Part shown: positions 6,562 to 8,890 of the stretch, in pieces
Layout of the letters: every line of letters begins with the position of its first letter
Position numbering within the stretch: the stretch's first letter is position 1
NCBI GenBank assembly: GCA_015232795.1
Contig: JADFYX010000093.1
Span: forward strand, 1 to 8,890
Direction: 5' to 3'
Source: Magnetococcales bacterium
GTDB taxonomy: Bacteria > Pseudomonadota > Magnetococcia > Magnetococcales > JADFYX01
Length of the DNA stretch: 8,890 nucleotides
Program-made: the position numbers and the translations under genes
The notes under the pieces: generated by a model
What the model was told of the DNA's origin: nothing
Databases searched by the model: none
What the model saw: only the letters and a program-made list of their open reading frames with translations

Positions 6562-6575
6562 AAAGGAGTAAACCC
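6562..6575 (+). promoter_or_regulatory. Strong ribosome-binding site that fixes a TTG start
   Basis: AAAGGAG (6562-6568) and TAAACCC lead to TTG at 6576 with a 7-nt spacer. An in-frame TAA at 6561-6563 rules out any start farther upstream, and no ATG occurs near, so TTG 6576 is the start. The leader nearly matches the one in front of the sheath gene (AAAGGAGTAACCC, 4341-4353). Confidence 0.8.
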
Positions 6576-6827
6576 TTGGACAACAGAGATAAAAATTCCA
6601 TCAACCTTGAATATCCAATTGTGGTACATGGCGTTGAGCTTAAATCCCTCACAATGCGCCGACCTAAAGTACGGGATCAATTAGCTGTTGAGACTGCTGG
6701 GGTTGAATCGGAACGTGAATTGACCCTCTTTGCCAACCTATGTGATCAAACCCCAGAAACCATCAAGGATTTAGATCTGAAGGATTATGCAGCTTTGCAA
6801 AAGCTCTTTACAGGTTTTTTATCCTAG
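6576..6827 (+). CDS. E: Tail assembly chaperone (P2 gpE / Mu gp41 type), zero-frame product
   Basis: An 83-residue chaperone that is not part of the virion; in P2, Mu and lambda the equivalents bind the tape measure and help tube subunits assemble around it. The start is TTG with a strong SD. The N-terminal half, INLEYPIVVHGVELKSLTMRRP followed by KVRDQLAVE, is the typical gpE/gp41 pattern (short beta strands, then an Arg-Pro turn and a helix). The second half, ELTLFANLCDQTPETIKDLDL and DYAALQKLFTGFL, is the helical part. It lies between the tube and tape measure genes, as expected. The last codons run over the slippery sequence at 6815-6821, and the normal stop is TAG 6825-6827; a share of ribosomes should shift and make the E-E' fusion of about 130 residues. 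Confidence 0.9.
   Translation: MDNRDKNSINLEYPIVVHGVELKSLTMRRPKVRDQLAVETAGVESERELTLFANLCDQTPETIKDLDLKDYAALQKLFTGFLS
6815..6821 (+). promoter_or_regulatory. -1 frameshift slippery heptamer T TTT TTA
   Basis: In the E reading frame the codons are GGT TTT TTA TCC TAG, giving the canonical X XXY YYZ heptamer T-TTT-TTA three bases before the zero-frame stop. After slipping back one base, the ribosome reads ATC CTA GAT from 6821 and stays open to TAA 6965-6967. This is the same position and type of signal as in the tail assembly genes of P2 (E/E'). Confidence 0.88.
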
Positions 6828-6967
6828 ATGCCAGTAGTGTGAGGAAGGCTTGCTTAATGCTGACCTCACACACTGGTGGTGGGTTGGGTGATTGGTTGAT
6901 GGATATGGAAGTTGAAACCCTTATTGATTGGCTTAACGATTTAAAAGAGATGGAACCAAAACAATAA
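6821..6967 (+). CDS. Tail assembly protein E' extension (P2 GpE-like), read by -1 frameshift
   Basis: Forty-eight codons in the -1 frame that extend E into the E-E' fusion. The peptide ILDASSVRKACLMLTS, then GGGLGDWLMDMEVETLIDWL and NDLKEMEPKQ, carries the aromatic and acidic helix (W.MDME.ETLIDWL) typical of the C-terminal P2 GpE extension, which in related phages contacts the tape measure. The frame ends at TAA 6965-6967, two bases before the tape measure ATG. A second possible route is independent initiation at ATG 6857, preceded by GAGGAAGG (6841-6848), giving 36 residues; but that SD lies partly in the 5' arm of the stem. I favour frameshifting as the main route. Confidence 0.8.
   Translation: MLDASSVRKACLMLTSHTGGGLGDWLMDMEVETLIDWLNDLKEMEPKQ
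6831..6876 (+). promoter_or_regulatory. Frameshift-stimulating stem-loop
   Basis: CCAGT-A-GTGTGAGG (6831-6844) pairs with CCTCACACACTGG (6864-6876): 13 Watson-Crick pairs with a single bulged A (6836) and a 19-nt loop. It begins 9 nt after the slippery heptamer, in the range at which such structures stall ribosomes; two G-U pairs (6830/6877, 6829/6878) could bring it to 7 nt. I see no clear pseudoknot partner for the loop. Confidence 0.85.
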
Positions 6968-6969
6968 CA

Positions 6970-8890
6970 ATGCCTAGCAACCACAAAATATCAGTTGAAA
7001 TCGGGGCTACTTTATCGTCCGGTTTTCGCTCTGTTTTTAAAACGGCACCCCAACAGGTGGCGAAGCTAGGTGGTGCTATTAAGCAGTTAGAGGCTAGATC
7101 TGGTCGCCTTGGGCAGTTTGAACAGCTAAAAGAGAAAACCAAAGTTGCTCAAATAGCCTGGAAAACAGCGCAAAAAACTGTTGCCAGTCTCAACAGGGAG
7201 ATAGCCCAGACCAAAGAGCCGACCCAGGCGCAGATCCGCAGCCTTGCCCAAGCAGAAAAAGCTGCACAAAAAGCCCGAATAGCATGGGATAAAAACAGCA
7301 CAGCCCTGCAAAATCTCAAGCAGAAGATGAAAGCTGCTGGGGAGAGCACCAAGAATCTGCGAAGTCAACAAGAGAGGCTTGGTGATTCTGTTGATTCTCT
7401 GCGTTTACGGTATCAGGCTTTAGGAAAAACCCAGCAGCGCATAAATGACAATATGGGTCGCCGTGATGCTTTGCGTGGGCAGATGATGGATGCGGTTGCT
7501 CTTGGAGCTGCTCTTGTTGCTCCAGCTACAGCTGCTGTTAAATTTGAGTCGGCCATGTCCGATGTGAATAAGGTTGTGGATTTTTCTGAGCCAGACGGTT
7601 TGGTAAAGATGGGTGCTAGTCTTAAAAAGATGTCTCGAGATATTCCAATTACTGTACTTGGTTTATCTGCTATTGCAGCGTCTGGTGGGCAGTTGGGAGT
7701 TGCAGAGGAAGATATATTAGATTTTACCCGTGCTACAGCAAAGATGGCCACTGCATTTGATATGCTGCCGTCTGAGGCTGGTGATGCTATGGGTAAGCTC
7801 TCCAATGTCTATAAAATACCCATTAAAAAAATAGATGGTTTAGGTGATGCTATTAACCATCTCTCCAACAATGGAGCTGCAAAAGCCTCTGAGATTGTCA
7901 ATGTTTTGATGCGAGTTGGCGGTACTGCAAAACAGTTTGGTCTTAGTGCTGTGCAGGTAGCTGCTTTGGGTAGCTCTTTTGTTGCTTTGGGAAAACCGCC
8001 GGAGGTTGCTGGCACTGCTATAAATGCCATGCTATCCAAGTTACAGCTTGCAACCAAACAGGGGAAAAAATTCCAATCGGCTTTGGGTGATATTGGTTTG
8101 AGTGCCGAAGGTATGGAAGAAGCCATAGCCCAAGATGCCCAAAGTGCTTTAATGGGCTTTTTTGAGGCGTTGGAAGGGGTAGATAAACAGGACCGAGCTG
8201 GATATCTGTCAGACATGCTTGGGATGGAGTTTGCTGACGATGCCGCATTGCTGATTGGCTCTCTTGATGAGTACCGCAAAGCATTGGCTTTGACCGCTGA
8301 TAAAACAAAATATGCTGGTTCTATGCAGGCAGAATTTGAAGCAAAAGCCAGCACTACAGAAAATAATTTAATCTTACTAAAAAACCAGGTTTTAGAAGTT
8401 GGTATCAATTTAGGGTCGGCACTATTGCCTCCGTTGAACGCTGCTGTCAGTGTTTTTCGTGCTGGCTCCTCTGCTATAGCCGATTTTACCCAAGAACATC
8501 CGCTATTGACCAAAGGTATTATGATGGTGGTTGGCGGTTTGATAACTGCCAAGGTTGCAACTATTGGTCTGGGATACGGCTTTACCTTTGTAAAGGGTGC
8601 TGCTCTATCAACGGTATCGGTTTGGCAACGTGTGCGAGCAGGTATTGCACTAGCAACAATACAAACCAATCAAATGAATGTTGCTACACAGATAGCAACT
8701 ATAAGAACACGCATTTTAGGTACAGTTACCGCTGCTAATACTGCTATTGGCAATGGGTTTGCTAATGCTTATGGCAGGGTGAAATCTTCCTTGATCGCCA
8801 TACCAACAAGGTTGAAAAGTGTGGCAATTTCCTTGATGACCCTACCATCTCGCTTGAATATGGCGTCACTTGGTATGGCAAGGCTTGCTA
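6970..8890 (+). CDS. Tail tape measure protein, TP901 core type (3' partial)
   Basis: Sets tail length and occupies the tube lumen before DNA ejection. The frame is open from ATG 6970 to the window end (640 codons visible) and continues beyond. Residues about 20-165 are Lys/Gln/Glu/Ala-rich and probably coiled coil (SLNREIAQTKEPTQAQIRSL; LRSQQERLGDSVDSLRLRYQ). A hydrophobic stretch follows (about 172-191, MMDAVALGAALVAPATAAV). The TP901 core spans about 192-490: FESAMSDVNKVV, DIPITVLGLSAIAASGGQLG, AINHLSNNGAAKASEIVNVL, FGLSAVQVAALGSSFVALG, FFEALEGVDKQDRAGYLSDM, then TTENNLILLKNQVLEVGINL and LLPPLNA. A further hydrophobic segment (516-541, GIMMVVGGLITAKVATIGLG) and repeats follow. No good SD precedes the ATG, which is two bases after the E' stop, so translation is likely coupled to E' termination. 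Confidence 0.94.
   Translation, partial: MPSNHKISVEIGATLSSGFRSVFKTAPQQVAKLGGAIKQLEARSGRLGQFEQLKEKTKVAQIAWKTAQKTVASLNREIAQTKEPTQAQIRSLAQAEKAAQKARIAWDKNSTALQNLKQKMKAAGESTKNLRSQQERLGDSVDSLRLRYQALGKTQQRINDNMGRRDALRGQMMDAVALGAALVAPATAAVKFESAMSDVNKVVDFSEPDGLVKMGASLKKMSRDIPITVLGLSAIAASGGQLGVAEEDILDFTRATAKMATAFDMLPSEAGDAMGKLSNVYKIPIKKIDGLGDAINHLSNNGAAKASEIVNVLMRVGGTAKQFGLSAVQVAALGSSFVALGKPPEVAGTAINAMLSKLQLATKQGKKFQSALGDIGLSAEGMEEAIAQDAQSALMGFFEALEGVDKQDRAGYLSDMLGMEFADDAALLIGSLDEYRKALALTADKTKYAGSMQAEFEAKASTTENNLILLKNQVLEVGINLGSALLPPLNAAVSVFRAGSSAIADFTQEHPLLTKGIMMVVGGLITAKVATIGLGYGFTFVKGAALSTVSVWQRVRAGIALATIQTNQMNVATQIATIRTRILGTVTAANTAIGNGFANAYGRVKSSLIAIPTRLKSVAISLMTLPSRLNMASLGMARLA
8788..8871 (+). repeat. 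Two 14-residue repeats in the tape measure protein
   Basis: SLIAIPTRLKSVAI (8788-8829) and SLMTLPSRLNMASL (8830-8871) are adjacent 42-base units sharing S-L-x-x-x-P-x-R-L, and TCCTTGAT plus CTACCA/ATACCA similarity at the DNA level. GMARLA follows and may open a third, weaker unit cut by the window end. Such periodic repeats are common in tape measure proteins. Confidence 0.6.

Larger units (their letters stand above)
6381..6575 (+). other. 195-bp intergenic region between tube and tail assembly genes, no convincing ORF
   Basis: This is the largest gap in an otherwise overlapping gene string. All forward frames are broken by stops (for example TAA 6414-6416, TAG 6482-6484). A near-perfect SD, AAGGAGGG (6402-6409), has no usable ORF behind it: the TTG at 6422 gives only 13 codons. 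The region holds possible small hairpins (CAAG 6442-6445 with CTTG 6450-6453, inside AGACC 6434-6438 with GGTCT 6469-6473) and a stronger one at 6511-6538. It could be a decayed gene, an RNA leader, or an mRNA processing site; the sequence does not decide. Confidence 0.6.

Noticed and set aside
6381..6575. Template repeat of a diversity-generating retroelement or a tRNA gene in the gap
   Set aside because: No reverse transcriptase or similar variable repeat is seen in the window, and no cloverleaf can be drawn from the short inverted repeats.
7413..7805. 130-codon open frame on the minus strand
   Set aside because: Shadow of the tape measure coiled-coil and core start; no SD or recognisable domain.
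7809..8669. 286-codon open frame on the minus strand
   Set aside because: It lies wholly within the tape measure gene, whose product has clear TP901 core motifs. The reverse frame is rich in Ser, Pro, Ala and Thr as expected from an antisense shadow, and no matching family is evident.

Overview
The whole window is the late, virion-structural region of a contractile-tailed (myovirus) phage, most likely an integrated prophage of a Gram-negative, probably proteobacterial, host. This rests on gene families and order: a Mu-type head module (protease/scaffold, small decoration-like protein, gpT major capsid, gp36/DUF1320, gpG/gpS-type tail completion, gp37/DUF1834) runs into a P2-type tail module (baseplate spike V, sheath FI, tube FII, tail assembly E/E', tape measure). 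No host gene, integrase, transposase, att site, tRNA, rRNA or CRISPR array is visible, so host and integration site cannot be named. Base composition looks moderate and fairly uniform, and nothing suggests a later foreign insertion.

Layout, all on the + strand: 3-998 Mu I-like protease/scaffold (5' end outside the window), with a likely internal scaffold start at 501; 998-1405 small putative capsid decoration protein; 1414-2307 major capsid gpT; 2312-2725 gp36/DUF1320; 2726-3181 tail completion/virion morphogenesis protein; 3178-3720 gp37/DUF1834; 3713-4312 baseplate spike V; 4354-5880 tail sheath; 5877-6380 tail tube; a 195-bp gap; 6576-6827 tail assembly chaperone E, continued by -1 frameshift into E' (ends 6967); 6970-8890 tape measure (3' end outside the window). 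Most genes abut or overlap by 1-8 bases, as in one polycistronic late transcript with translational coupling. The only real gaps are 4313-4353 and 6381-6575. Both end in nearly the same AAAGGAGTAA(A)CCC ribosome-binding leader.

How the genes work together: protease, scaffold, capsid and decoration proteins build and mature the head. The gp36, gpG/gpS and gp37 proteins finish the head-tail joint or tail end. The chaperones E and E-E' bind the tape measure and recruit tube protein. Tube and sheath polymerise to the length set by the tape measure, and V forms the membrane-piercing tip.

No wholly new system was found. The strongest non-trivial observations are: a textbook -1 frameshift signal (T TTT TTA, 9-nt spacer, 13-bp stem with one bulged A) between E and E'; an insertion of roughly 120 residues in the sheath; a perfect 21-bp in-frame duplication in the spike beta-helix; an internal SD plus GTG for a separate scaffold; and a structured, apparently non-coding gap with an orphan AAGGAGGG between tube and E.
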